Below, piece by piece: positions 24,852-34,782 of a DNA stretch of 64,000 nucleotides. A model generated the notes under the pieces. It made no database searches, was not told the DNA's origin, and saw only the letters and a program-made list of their open reading frames with translations. Position numbers and translations under genes: made by a program. Every line of letters starts with the position of its first letter. Position 1 is the first letter of the stretch. The DNA is from Polaribacter sp. KT25b. GTDB taxonomy: Bacteria > Bacteroidota > Bacteroidia > Flavobacteriales > Flavobacteriaceae. Location: contig NZ_LT629752.1 in assembly GCF_900105145.1 (NCBI RefSeq), positions 1,708,001 through 1,772,000 of the forward strand, given 5' to 3'.

Positions 24852-26345
24852 ATGGAAAATACAATTAAATTAAATCAGCAAAATTTAGCAGTAATCGCTA
24901 AAAAAGTTTCCTGTCCTACTTATAACAGAAGTAACATTAAAACAGGTATTATACATGTGGGAATTGGTGGATTCCATAGAGCACATGAAGCATTTTATAC
25001 AGATCAATTACTACATGACGAATCGGTTACCGAATGGGGAATTTGTGGAATTGCATTATTAGATTTTGATGCTAAAATATATAACACCCTTAAAGAACAA
25101 GATGGTTTATATACTTTAATAATTAAAGAATTAGATGGTAAGTTAACAAAAAGAGTAATCGGTTCTATAGTCGATTATTTATATGCACCAGAAAATCCTT
25201 TAAAAGTAATTGAAAAAATGGCAAGTGTAGATACTAAAATCATTACTTTAACTATTACCGAAGGAGGTTATAATTATAACGAAGCTACCAAAGCTTTTGA
25301 TTTTACAAACCCTTTAATTCACCATGATTTAGAAAATCCGGAAGCACCAAAAACAATTTTTGGATATTTAACGGCGGCTTTAAAACTAAGAAAAGAAAGA
25401 GGTTTAGCAGGTTTTACGTTACAATCTTGCGATAATATTCAAGGAAACGGCCATATGGCTAAAAACATGTTGTTAAGCTATGTAGAAAAAGCAGCACCAG
25501 AATTGGTAACTTGGATTGCGAAAAATGTATCTTTCCCGAATGCGATGGTTGATAGAATTACGCCAGCAACCTCTCCTTCGGATATTACAAACTTACTAGA
25601 AACATCAGGAATAGAAGATGCTTGGCCAGTAGTTTGCGAACCTTTTAAACAGTGGGTTATCGAAGATGATTTTATTGCCGGAAGACCTGCTTGGGAAAAA
25701 GTAGGCGCTCAATTTGTAGAAGACGTTGTTCCGTTTGAAAAAATGAAATTAAGCTTGTTAAATGCTGGGCATTCAGTTTTAGGTATTTTAGGTGATTTAA
25801 TTGGGTATGCTACAATTGATGAATCTGTTCATAATCCAGAAATTAAAAAATTTCTAAAAAACTATATGAATATAGAAGTAACACCAACATTAGCAGGTTT
25901 AGAAGGTGTAAACTTAAACGCATATAAAGACTCTTTGTTAGAGCGATTTGGAAATATTTATATTAAAGATCAAATAGATAGAATTTGTTCTGAAAGTTCT
26001 GCAAAATTCCCAATATTTATTTTACCTACCGTAAACAAACAATTAGAAAATAATGGCTCTGTAGATTTTGCTGCATTTGTAATAGCTGCTTGGGCAATTT
26101 ATAGTTTAGGTAGTAACGAAAAAGGGCAACCTTTATTGATTAAAGACGCTATGAAAACTATTTTAAATGAAAAAGCATTAGCAGCAAAAGAAAATCCAGC
26201 AGCATTTTTAGAAATCGCTTCTATTTTTGGCAACCTAAAAGATAATGAAGCATTTGTAAAAGCTTACACATCAGCGTACAATAATATAGTAACAAATGGC
26301 ATAGAGAAATGCGTTATAGCTATGAATAATAGTGTTCTTAAATAA
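24852..26345 (+). CDS. Mannitol dehydrogenase-family polyol dehydrogenase
   Basis: 497 residues, a length usual for the long-chain polyol dehydrogenases (mannitol 2-dehydrogenase, arabinitol dehydrogenase, fructuronate reductase). The NAD(P)-binding region lies in the first half (IIHVGIGGFHRAHEAFYTDQ, residues 33-52). The C-terminal domain contains the active-site segment EKMKLSLLNAGHSVLG with the conserved Lys and the Asn...His. It oxidises D-mannitol to fructose or a close polyol to its ketose; the fructokinase gene that follows after 6 bp then phosphorylates the product. The exact polyol cannot be told from sequence. Confidence 0.88.
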   Translation: MENTIKLNQQNLAVIAKKVSCPTYNRSNIKTGIIHVGIGGFHRAHEAFYTDQLLHDESVTEWGICGIALLDFDAKIYNTLKEQDGLYTLIIKELDGKLTKRVIGSIVDYLYAPENPLKVIEKMASVDTKIITLTITEGGYNYNEATKAFDFTNPLIHHDLENPEAPKTIFGYLTAALKLRKERGLAGFTLQSCDNIQGNGHMAKNMLLSYVEKAAPELVTWIAKNVSFPNAMVDRITPATSPSDITNLLETSGIEDAWPVVCEPFKQWVIEDDFIAGRPAWEKVGAQFVEDVVPFEKMKLSLLNAGHSVLGILGDLIGYATIDESVHNPEIKKFLKNYMNIEVTPTLAGLEGVNLNAYKDSLLERFGNIYIKDQIDRICSESSAKFPIFILPTVNKQLENNGSVDFAAFVIAAWAIYSLGSNEKGQPLLIKDAMKTILNEKALAAKENPAAFLEIASIFGNLKDNEAFVKAYTSAYNNIVTNGIEKCVIAMNNSVLK

Positions 26346-26351
26346 AAGTAT

Positions 26352-27236
26352 ATGAAAAATATAGTTTGTTTTGGTGAAGTACTGTGGGATGTTTTTCCGA
26401 CTCACAAAAAAATTGGAGGCGCACCTTTAAATGTAGCTTTAAGATTAAAATCTTTAGATAATAATGTTGCTATTATTACTAAAGTTGGAAATGATATACC
26501 AGGTACCGAAATAAAAGATTTTATTAAAGAACGTGGTGTACAAATAGAAAATGTTCAAATTGATGAGAAATTAAATACAGGAGAAGTAGCTGTTCTTTTA
26601 GATGATAAAGGTTCTGCAACTTATACTATTAATTTCCCAAGAGCTTGGGATGCTATTCAGCTTACTAAAAGTGCGGCTAAAATAGTTAAAGAATCAGATG
26701 CTTTTATTTTTGGAAGTTTAGTGGCAAGAGATCACACCTCTAGAAATACATTGTATGAACTTTTAAAATTAGCAAAGTATAAAATTTTTGATATAAATCT
26801 TAGAGCTCCACATTATTCGCTTGATGTACTTCATTATTTAATGAATGAAGCAGATTTTATAAAGTTTAATGATGAAGAGATTTTTGAAATAGCAAAATCT
26901 TTAGATGCAAAAACAAGTACTTTAATAGAAACGATACAGTTTATAGCTGCAATTACCAATACCAAATCAATATGCGTTACAAAAGGTAGTAAAGGAGCCA
27001 TCTTATATTATCAAAATACATTTTATGAAAATGCGGGTTATAAAGTAGATGTTGCAGATACAGTAGGTGCAGGAGATTCTTTTTTGGCTGCATTAACAGA
27101 TAGATTATTAAAAGGAGTTTCGCCACAAGAGTCGATAGATTTTGCTTGTGCTATGGGTGCAATAGTTACCAGTAGAGAAGGTGCAAACCCAGAAATAACA
27201 AAGCAAGATATAGAGAAATTTATAACTTTCGAATAA
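26352..27236 (+). CDS. PfkB-family sugar kinase, probable fructokinase
   Basis: 294 residues. Substrate-binding start CFGEVLWDVFPTHKKIGGAP (GG motif), and the C-terminal signature DTVGAGDSFLAAL with catalytic Asp (about residue 244). It is a typical length for bacterial fructokinases and lacks the lid features of adenosine kinases. Last gene of the operon; it phosphorylates the ketose made by the dehydrogenase to fructose 6-phosphate or a like product. A cluster with mannitol 2-dehydrogenase and fructokinase is known from the marine flavobacterium Zobellia galactanivorans, which supports this reading. Confidence 0.88.
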   Translation: MKNIVCFGEVLWDVFPTHKKIGGAPLNVALRLKSLDNNVAIITKVGNDIPGTEIKDFIKERGVQIENVQIDEKLNTGEVAVLLDDKGSATYTINFPRAWDAIQLTKSAAKIVKESDAFIFGSLVARDHTSRNTLYELLKLAKYKIFDINLRAPHYSLDVLHYLMNEADFIKFNDEEIFEIAKSLDAKTSTLIETIQFIAAITNTKSICVTKGSKGAILYYQNTFYENAGYKVDVADTVGAGDSFLAALTDRLLKGVSPQESIDFACAMGAIVTSREGANPEITKQDIEKFITFE

Positions 27237-27267
27237 AACTTAAAATCCCCCTTTTTAATTTAACCTT

Positions 27268-27314
27268 TCAGTGCGTTTACAAAATTTATTTTTGTAGGCG
27301 TACTGATTTTTTTT
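27268..27314 (+). terminator. Terminator of the polyol operon
   Basis: TCAGTGCG-TTTACAAAA pairs with TTTTGTAGGCGTACTGA; eight T follow. Confidence 0.75.
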
Positions 27315-27407
27315 AAAGCAAAAAGGTTATTTTATAAAACTCTTTAGTTGTAATTACTAAAAGAATTATTATAAAATAACCTTTAATTTTAAAATCTAAA
27401 TAGTGTA

Positions 27408-28268
27408 CTATTTAGAGCTTGAATTTTTAAACTTATAAATAAGTCCAAAATTAATTCCGAAAGAAGAATAAGGTACTTTTTGTGATAATTTTTTTGAAGC
27501 ATCTGTTTCGGTATTTGATAAAGTATCTACATACGTAGTTTCTTGATAAGTACCAGCAGGTAAATTATCTAAAGTGTAAAGACCACTCATTGCAACAGTT
27601 CCGTCTGGTAAAAATACATCTGTATTAAACTCTTGAATTTTAGAATCTTTACGCTTTAAACTAATTCCGTAATATTCTCCTTCAACAAAAAGGCTAAAGT
27701 TTTCATTAAGCTCATAAGTATAACCCAATGCAGCAACAAAACCTAAAGGAAGATGACCATGATAATCTTCTACATAATTAGTTTCTGTGTATGAGCCAGA
27801 AGGTAAACCTAATGCAGTTGCAGTAGCATCTGGTAACGTTGCTTGATTATAAACAACAGCTTCTGTTTTTCCGCCTACTTTTACCAAAGCACCAAAACGA
27901 CCATATACATTTTTATTAAATTTATACACTACAGAAGCAGAAGCACCAAATGCACGTGCTCTAGCAATTGCATCTACCTCAGTACCAGGAACACTTACTT
28001 CTGATACCGTTTGATCTGATCCATTAAGATACCCTAATCCTAAATCTAAACCAAACTTATTGTTAAAAAAATACGTTCCTCTTAATTGAAAGTTTAAACC
28101 TTCACCATAACTACCATACGTGTTTTCTGTTTCTGTGGTAGACATTGTTTCTCCTAATTTCATTCCTGCACTTCCTACAGAATATCCAGTACTAACAGAA
28201 ACCTGGAATTGTCCATACGTAAATGAGCTAATACAAATTGCTGTAACTAATACGATTAATCGTTTCAT
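27408..28268 (-). CDS. Outer-membrane beta-barrel protein
   Basis: 286 residues. Signal peptide ends SSFTYGQ (about residue 20). The mature protein alternates strands typical of eight-to-ten stranded barrels: GLNFQLRGTYFFNNKFGLDLGLGYL, YGRFGALVKVGG, GFVAALGYTYEL, FSLFVEGEYYGIS, ending SSFGINFGLIYKF. It looks like an OmpA/OmpW-sized porin or attachment barrel, without a peptidoglycan domain. It is monocistronic with a terminator in the facing intergenic space. The role is not known. Confidence 0.75.
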   Translation of the reverse strand: MKRLIVLVTAICISSFTYGQFQVSVSTGYSVGSAGMKLGETMSTTETENTYGSYGEGLNFQLRGTYFFNNKFGLDLGLGYLNGSDQTVSEVSVPGTEVDAIARARAFGASASVVYKFNKNVYGRFGALVKVGGKTEAVVYNQATLPDATATALGLPSGSYTETNYVEDYHGHLPLGFVAALGYTYELNENFSLFVEGEYYGISLKRKDSKIQEFNTDVFLPDGTVAMSGLYTLDNLPAGTYQETTYVDTLSNTETDASKKLSQKVPYSSFGINFGLIYKFKNSSSK

Positions 28269-28657
28269 AATTTATTGTTTTTAAAATTATTAGTTTTATT
28301 TAAATTGATTATTACAATATTAACAAATAATGCTTGCTAATAAAGAATAAAAGTACTCATTTTGAGTCTAAAAATGAGTGTTAAAAGTTAAAAAAAACAC
28401 AAAATGTTATTAGAAAATTAACATTCAATTCGTTATAAATACAAGTAGTATTTTTTTTAAAAGAAATACAGCTATTTTAAGAACGCAGAAAGTATTAGTT
28501 AGTTGTTTAGTACTTAGTACCTAAAGTGTTTTTAGATGCTTTACAGCTTTATTTATTTGGTTATCTGGTGTGTTTTTACATCTGCTATTTCTAGCAGAAT
28601 AATATTGTAAAATATAATCTAGTTGCTGGTGTTTTTAAAAGGTAACAAATATCATTT
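28269..28657. other. Intergenic region with a short hairpin
   Basis: 389 bp between two genes on the minus strand. ACTCATTTT-(6 bp)-AAAAATGAGT at about 28352-28378 is an inverted repeat; no T run follows on the minus strand. No gene seen. Confidence 0.4.
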
Positions 28658-31600
28658 TTATTCTTTAAAAAATTTTGTAGAAATACGAGTGCCATCTATA
28701 AATTGTACACTTAAAACATACATACCTTTTTTAAGTGCTGGTATTTGTATTTCTGTAGATTGTAAATTGACTTTAATGGTTTTAATTTGTTGTCCAAGAA
28801 CATTAAAAATTGCTATTTTTTCAATTGTTTGTGACGCGTTAATTGTTAATTTCTCATTTGCAGGATTTGGGTATACTGTAAAAATATCCGTAGGTAAATT
28901 AAAAGTAGTATTCAATACATCTTCTGTATTAGCTTTCCAGTTACTTGCTAAACTATTATCTGATAAGGGATTTATCAATTCTAAGTAAAAACCGTTTCCA
29001 TCTGCCGTTTCTGGCCAAGGAGCTTTATCTGTATACTGTACTTGATCAATTACATTTCCAAAAGCATCTGCTAACACTAAATTATGACTGCTATTAGGTA
29101 AGTTTCTAGTAAAAGTATCAAACGGAGCAAAGCCATATTTAGCTTCAAAAGTGGCCGCATTGCTTGCTAAATAAATCGATTTACCCGCTAAAAGTGTACT
29201 AAACTTACGAAACTGATACGAAACACCAAGTTTTAAAAGATAAATTCCCGTAAGTACTACATTTGTGTTTCCTGTATTTTGTATTTCTATAAACTCTAAA
29301 TCATCACTCTCTGGAAATGTAGTGGTTTCCTGCGGGTGATAATTAATTTTAGAAATTACTAAAGACGGAGTGGTAATATTACTACAATTAGAAAATTGAC
29401 CAAGGTTTGATTTCATCCACGATATACGTTGTTGCAACCAGCTTTTTAAATTTTGTACTTCGCTAGGAAAATTATTAATCGTGTTCCATTTTTCATTCTC
29501 TCGAACTAAAGCTTCAGAAATTAAATTGGCAGTTGTATCAATTAAATTAGCTATATAATTATAATCTAAAGATGCGCCAGTACTTGTAACTTCGTTAAAA
29601 CGTTTTGCTAAATAGCATTTAAAAGTAGTATTATAAAAAAGACTTCGCCAAATATAAGATCCCGTATTGCTATATTGAAATTGCCATACATTAGTTAAAC
29701 TTCTATCATAATAAACATCGAATGTGTTAAATAAGTCATTTCCGTAGGTTAAATTATAATCCCAAACAGGACCTGCTCTTAATTTTCCGCTTCTATCTTT
29801 ATGGTAAAAAGTACTTAAAGCATAGGCATCCGCATTCGATGAAACTTCTGCCATAATCATATAATCTACAAACGAAGGCACATCAATAATAGATGGATAT
29901 CCATCTGTAATACTTGAATTACTTGCATTTTGATCGAAACTTCTAAAAACATTTTCTATATACGAAGCTTGTTGTGTAGTAACGTCTTCTGAGTTTGGTT
30001 TTTCTATAATATAACCCGCTCCGTTATTATACCAAGCCTGCGGATCTTCGACAGTTGGTCTATCAGTTTGTAACAAATATCCACCAGATAATTTAGGAAG
30101 TGTATTATCATCTATATCTAACTTTGCAATGTCAACTCTATCGCCGTCAATCTTTATTTTTTCAGAAAGTGCATATAAACCCATATACTCTCCGTTTACA
30201 ATAACTTCACAATATTTTAAATTTACAGCATATTGCCCCATTCTTCTAGCCATTTCGTAACTAATATAATCGCGCATCATAGAATCATCAAAAGCAAATG
30301 AATTTAAAATCCAATCATTCTCTTTTGGCATTCCTAGTAATTTTACGTTATCATTTTCAAAACGATCTGCTGTTAACGTAGAAAATCCGTAAGGTTTTTT
30401 TGGTAAATATTGAGATGAAGAACCTCTAATTTCTATATTAATAGTTCCTGAATAATCTATAAAATCTTCGTTATTAGCATCACTTACATAATTTCTAGCT
30501 CCGTTTGGTCGTTGAATAATTTTCATCGTTCCGAATACTCTAGAGGCGTCTTGTATTGCTACATTATCTTCTGTAGCAATAATAACAATTGGTAAATTAC
30601 TGTCTGTAAATGTAGAACTACTTGCATTCATTACAAATGTTTTTGTAGCTACATCAGAAGGGATATAGTTTTCTAAAAATAGGCGAGCTCTTACTGTAGT
30701 ATTTGTACTAATTTGAATAGGATCTGTATATAAAAGTGAGTTTTCTGTTGGTGAAGAGCCATCTATAGTGTAGAGTATAAGTTCGTTATCGAAATTGCCA
30801 GATAGCACTAAACTGATAGCACTTTCCAATAATCCTTCTTGATGAGAAAAAAGAACTTCATTTTGAACACTGCCTACATATTCTTGTCTAGAGTTTTCAT
30901 ATCCTGGTGTTGTGTCTATATAACTTACAATTTCTCCAGAAATTATAGAAGTACCAATTGATGTATTTTTTGCAAGATTTTCTGCAGTTAGTTGATGTAC
31001 AATAGTGCCAGAATCATTGGATAACGTTAATGTTTCTGAAGTTGATGAAATTTTAAAGTTTGTATGCAATTTATTGTTTTCTGATAAGTTTAAAATTGCT
31101 GGTGGTGTTATTCCTAAATTGCTTTGTGTGGAAAAGACTGCTGATAAAAAAGGTATAATTGTAAAATCTGACGAACTAGAACTGATATTATGTGCTTGTA
31201 TTGTTAAAATATTTTCTCCTTCTACTAAAATTGTAGCAAAATCTGCCACTGTAAATCTTTCTGGTTTTCCACCGCTGTATATTTCTGCTTCACGATCTGT
31301 AATTGTACCAGAATTATAAGCTGGTGGTGTACCTACAATATTAGCTCTAGCTATTTCTGTTCCGTTGATATAAGCAACAAAAGCGTCGTCATAATCGATA
31401 TCTAATAATATGGATGAAATTTTCGTAAGGTTATCAATCGTAAATGCTTTTCTAAGATAGATAGACTGTGTACCAACAGGAATAATTGTTGTATCATCGC
31501 CATCATTATATCCAAAACCAGAAACACCCGTTGCCCAACTAGAATCATTAAAATCTAGATTTTTCCAATTAGAACTTGGTTCTGAACTAGGAATTAAATA

Positions 31601-31960
31601 TTTAAATTGATCACCTTTATTGATTAAAGTTCTAGGAACACTAACTGTAGTTCTATTTTTTGATGAAGCCCATAAAAGCATGTATTCATTAGGAGCTATA
31701 GTAATATCAGGAAAAATCCATTTTGTAAGATCATTTACATCATCAGATAAATACCAATCCTTCAAAGAAATTTGTTGTGTACCAAAATTATGAAGTTCTA
31801 ACCAATCAGAAGTATCTCCGTCTTCATCTAAATATGCATCATTAGAAGAAACGACTTCATTAATTCGTACAGATTGTGCCGAAAAATTATAGATGCAGAA
31901 AATAAAGAATAAAAATACATACTTTTTTGTAATAGTTATAATTTTATAGTTTTGATACAT
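28658..31960 (-). CDS. CotH-kinase/lamin-tail T9SS-exported protein
   Basis: 1100 residues. After a signal peptide come a lamin-tail domain (about 30-120; VRINEVVSSNDAYLDEDGD), a galactose-binding-like region, a chitobiase C-terminal beta domain (around 370-440, YTIDGSSPTENS), a CotH kinase domain (about 450-800; IEIRGSSSQYLPKKPYGF, YALSEKIKIDGDRVDI, GPVWDYNLTYGND), a second lamin-tail domain (~890-1010, INYHPQ...LEFIEIQN), and a type IX secretion C-terminal domain (TVYPNPANEKLTI ... ISTKFFKE). CotH proteins are atypical protein kinases; a secreted version in Bacteroidetes may phosphorylate surface proteins. Substrate unknown. The gene is alone. Confidence 0.88.
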   Translation of the reverse strand: MYQNYKIITITKKYVFLFFIFCIYNFSAQSVRINEVVSSNDAYLDEDGDTSDWLELHNFGTQQISLKDWYLSDDVNDLTKWIFPDITIAPNEYMLLWASSKNRTTVSVPRTLINKGDQFKYLIPSSEPSSNWKNLDFNDSSWATGVSGFGYNDGDDTTIIPVGTQSIYLRKAFTIDNLTKISSILLDIDYDDAFVAYINGTEIARANIVGTPPAYNSGTITDREAEIYSGGKPERFTVADFATILVEGENILTIQAHNISSSSSDFTIIPFLSAVFSTQSNLGITPPAILNLSENNKLHTNFKISSTSETLTLSNDSGTIVHQLTAENLAKNTSIGTSIISGEIVSYIDTTPGYENSRQEYVGSVQNEVLFSHQEGLLESAISLVLSGNFDNELILYTIDGSSPTENSLLYTDPIQISTNTTVRARLFLENYIPSDVATKTFVMNASSSTFTDSNLPIVIIATEDNVAIQDASRVFGTMKIIQRPNGARNYVSDANNEDFIDYSGTINIEIRGSSSQYLPKKPYGFSTLTADRFENDNVKLLGMPKENDWILNSFAFDDSMMRDYISYEMARRMGQYAVNLKYCEVIVNGEYMGLYALSEKIKIDGDRVDIAKLDIDDNTLPKLSGGYLLQTDRPTVEDPQAWYNNGAGYIIEKPNSEDVTTQQASYIENVFRSFDQNASNSSITDGYPSIIDVPSFVDYMIMAEVSSNADAYALSTFYHKDRSGKLRAGPVWDYNLTYGNDLFNTFDVYYDRSLTNVWQFQYSNTGSYIWRSLFYNTTFKCYLAKRFNEVTSTGASLDYNYIANLIDTTANLISEALVRENEKWNTINNFPSEVQNLKSWLQQRISWMKSNLGQFSNCSNITTPSLVISKINYHPQETTTFPESDDLEFIEIQNTGNTNVVLTGIYLLKLGVSYQFRKFSTLLAGKSIYLASNAATFEAKYGFAPFDTFTRNLPNSSHNLVLADAFGNVIDQVQYTDKAPWPETADGNGFYLELINPLSDNSLASNWKANTEDVLNTTFNLPTDIFTVYPNPANEKLTINASQTIEKIAIFNVLGQQIKTIKVNLQSTEIQIPALKKGMYVLSVQFIDGTRISTKFFKE

Positions 31961-32426
31961 GTATTGTTAGTTATAGTTGTTGATTTTTTATGCTTCTAAG
32001 CTACCACTTTATTGTAATGAATAATTACCTTAGAAATAAAAAACACAGGATTCAGGTATTACAAATTTACTTTTTAAAAACTTAAAAAAGTCAAAAGAGA
32101 ACCATACATAAACCATACAGTATTTTTTTTACTTGATTTAAAATCAAATGAGACAAAAATTTATAAAATTGGAGACTATTAAATTGATTTATTTTTTTAG
32201 TAATTTTTATTTAAGAGATTAATTAAAGTTTAGTTTTGACTTTCATTTTTTTATATGACCAGCAATTTTTGTATTTTATATTTTATTTATAAACTATAAA
32301 TCAGTGTTATAAAATTAATTAAAAATAAAGGGTAAACTGTAGGTTTTAGTAAATTAATACGACTATAGTTACCTATTTAATTATTATAAAAAACTTTAGT
32401 AATTTTACAATATATATACTGTTTTT
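31961..32426. other. Intergenic region between divergent genes
   Basis: 466 A/T-rich bases between a minus-strand and a plus-strand gene. It must contain both promoters. I see no gene or strong repeat. Confidence 0.5.
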
Positions 32427-33434
32427 ATGAAAGCGAAACCTACATTATATTCCGTTTTAGACCTAGCTTTAGTGTCTAAAAATAATTCCCTGCAACAAAC
32501 TTATATAAACGTATTAGAGTTGGCGCAAAATGCAGAAGCTTTTGGATACACACGCTATTGGTTAGCAGAACACCACAATTCTCCAAATATTGGTAGTAGT
32601 GCTACTTCTATATTAGTGGGGTATGTAGCAGCAGGAACACAAACGATTCGTATTGGTTCTGGTGGAATTATGTTGCCAAATCACTCGCCTTTAATTATTG
32701 CCGAACAATTTGGTACATTGGCTACTTTATACCCAAACAGAATCGATTTGGGGTTAGGTAGAGCGCCAGGAACTGATAGAGAAACAGCACAAGCTATAAG
32801 ATCTGACTTTATGCAAGCCGCACAATCTTTTCCTAAAGAAGTTGATAAAATTCAACGTTATTTTTCTGCGGATAATTCAAGCTCAAAAGTACGTGCAACT
32901 GTAGCTGAAGGAGTAGAAGTGCCTATTTATATTTTAGGATCAAGTACTGATAGTGCACATTTGGCTGCAAAAAAAGGATTGCCTTATGCGTTTGCAAGTC
33001 ATTTTGCAACAACCTATTTAAAGGATGCACTTGCTATTTATCGCAAAGAATTTAAGTCTTCAAAAGAATTGCAAAAACCCTATGTAATGGCAGGTGTAAA
33101 TATTATTGTTGCAGATACAGATGAAGAAGCTCAAAGTTTATCAACCTCTTTAATTAGAATGATTGTAGGTATATTTACAGGAAAACGAGACAAAGTTCAA
33201 CCACCAATCCCTATGAATGACGAGTTAAGAGAGGTTATGCAAAATCCGCAAGTTCATCAAATGCTGAAATATTCTTTTATTGGTAGTAAAGCTACTGTGA
33301 AAGCTAAAGTAAAAGAATTTATAGCAGAAACTGATGTGGATGAATTAATTGCTGTTACTAATATTTATGATGGAAAAGCTAGAGTACATTCGTATAAATT
33401 GTTTGCAGAAATTATGAAGGAGTTGAATTTGTAG
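32427..33434 (+). CDS. LLM-class flavin-dependent oxidoreductase
   Basis: 335 residues, a luciferase-like monooxygenase. It has the family N-terminus YSVLDLALVSKNNS, then RYWLAEHHNSPNIGSSATS, the GSGGIMLPNHSPLIIAEQFG stretch and GLGRAPGTDRETAQA, characteristic of the group often called MsnO8 or YtnJ-like. These enzymes use FMN (or reduced flavin) and oxygen on unknown small molecules. It stands alone. Known members do not emit light. Confidence 0.88.
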   Translation: MKAKPTLYSVLDLALVSKNNSLQQTYINVLELAQNAEAFGYTRYWLAEHHNSPNIGSSATSILVGYVAAGTQTIRIGSGGIMLPNHSPLIIAEQFGTLATLYPNRIDLGLGRAPGTDRETAQAIRSDFMQAAQSFPKEVDKIQRYFSADNSSSKVRATVAEGVEVPIYILGSSTDSAHLAAKKGLPYAFASHFATTYLKDALAIYRKEFKSSKELQKPYVMAGVNIIVADTDEEAQSLSTSLIRMIVGIFTGKRDKVQPPIPMNDELREVMQNPQVHQMLKYSFIGSKATVKAKVKEFIAETDVDELIAVTNIYDGKARVHSYKLFAEIMKELNL

Positions 33435-33870
33435 ATAGGTCTTTTATGTTGTATTAGCTTGTTTATGTGATTCCACAATACTTCGGAAATATAGGTTGAT
33501 TTGTTGTTTTGTATATATAATTATTTTGTTCCTAATTTATATAAAAGAACGTATTTTTTTGTCATTCCTAATTAAACTATGTAGACTTTTATATGTAGGC
33601 CTGAGAGAAGTAAAATTCGTTATAATCATTTTTTTCTAACAGAGCAGAGAAGAAGAGAACCATCTTTCTCAAATTTGTTTGTTATTATAACAGAAGAAAT
33701 TCTTTTAAACAATAGGAACACAACTTTTAGAATTGATTCTTCTTAAGTTGATTCTTGCCAAAAAATTAATTTGGTATAATATTGTAATTAATTGTTTTAT
33801 TAAATATTAATTTTCAATTAGTTGAAACTTTTTTTTTACTGTATTTTTTAATAATAGAAAATTTATCTTT
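33435..33870. other. Intergenic region, no gene seen
   Basis: 436 A/T-rich bases between convergent genes. No gene, repeat or clear terminator is visible to me. Confidence 0.45.
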
Positions 33871-34782
33871 TTAGTTACAATTTAAGACTTTTGTATATTT
33901 ACCATATCCGTCATAAATCATAACTTTTTTAAAATCATAATGTTTACCTCTAAAGAATTTTTTAAAAATTCCTTTCCATTTGTCTTTACCATCAATAGAT
34001 AAAGCATATAAATAATAAACACTGTTTTTTGTTTTTCCAAGTGTAAATTCTTCTTTAGGATTTAAAGTATAAAAACCATAAGTTTTCCAATTACCATCTA
34101 GATTTACATACCTTACAGCAACTTGAATTTTTTTATTACAGTTATTTTTAAATCCTAATTCATATAATTCATTATCTTCTATAGGATCAAACTGAGAGTT
34201 TACATATTTAAAGTTTATCGGCTCACCCTTTTTATAAATTATTTTATACTTTCCTTCCACTGGATGTAAACGTTTTAAAAGATGATTTCTTTCGAAATCT
34301 ATATTAAAATACCACTCACCATCTTTTTTATTATTAACAAACTTTCCTTTTTCTTGAAGTTCACCATTTTCATAATAGCATTCATATTTTCCTATATCAA
34401 AACCAGTATCTTCATCTATAATTTTTTTATAATATAATTTTCCATTAGAATGATATTCCCAATAATACCATATTCCACTTGGCTTAGATGTGTAATAACT
34501 TCCAAAAGCACCAACTTCTTTTACTTTTTTGTAATTACCTTTTCGGGTTGGAGATCCATTTTGTAAATATGCTTCATAACTTCCAATTTTATCTCCATTT
34601 ACATAGGTGGTTTTACTTTCTAATTGTCCGTTTTGGTAATAATACTTCCAAACACCTTCTTGTTCTCCTTTCTTATACTTTCCAATTTCTTTTAATTTTC
34701 CATTGTCAAAATATTCTTTATGAACTTGACTATTTGCCAAGTTGAAGATAAATAAAGTTATCAAAACTAATGCTTTTTTCAT
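33871..34782 (-). CDS. MORN-variant repeat protein, secreted
   Basis: 303 residues. Signal peptide (MKKALVLITLFIFNLANSQ). From residue 20 to about 175 it carries MORN-2 type repeats ('FDNGKLKEIGKYKKGEQEGVW', 'YYQNGQLESKTTYVNGDKIG', 'YENGELQEKGKFVNNKKDGEW', each quoted in part), a family often labelled YwqK-like antitoxin in annotation pipelines. The C-terminal ~110 residues (ELGFKNNCNKKIQVAVRYVN ... KDKWKGIFKKFFRGK) form a different, DUF1036-like domain. Function unknown. No toxin gene is nearby, so the antitoxin label is unsupported here. Confidence 0.75.
   Translation of the reverse strand: MKKALVLITLFIFNLANSQVHKEYFDNGKLKEIGKYKKGEQEGVWKYYYQNGQLESKTTYVNGDKIGSYEAYLQNGSPTRKGNYKKVKEVGAFGSYYTSKPSGIWYYWEYHSNGKLYYKKIIDEDTGFDIGKYECYYENGELQEKGKFVNNKKDGEWYFNIDFERNHLLKRLHPVEGKYKIIYKKGEPINFKYVNSQFDPIEDNELYELGFKNNCNKKIQVAVRYVNLDGNWKTYGFYTLNPKEEFTLGKTKNSVYYLYALSIDGKDKWKGIFKKFFRGKHYDFKKVMIYDGYGKYTKVLNCN

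Noticed and set aside
32427..33434. Bacterial luciferase (light emission)
   Set aside because: The sequence matches the broad luciferase-like monooxygenase family and not LuxA/LuxB; no lux genes are near.
33871..34782. Antitoxin of a toxin-antitoxin pair
   Set aside because: The YwqK-type label rests only on MORN-like repeats; no toxin gene is adjacent and the protein is secreted.
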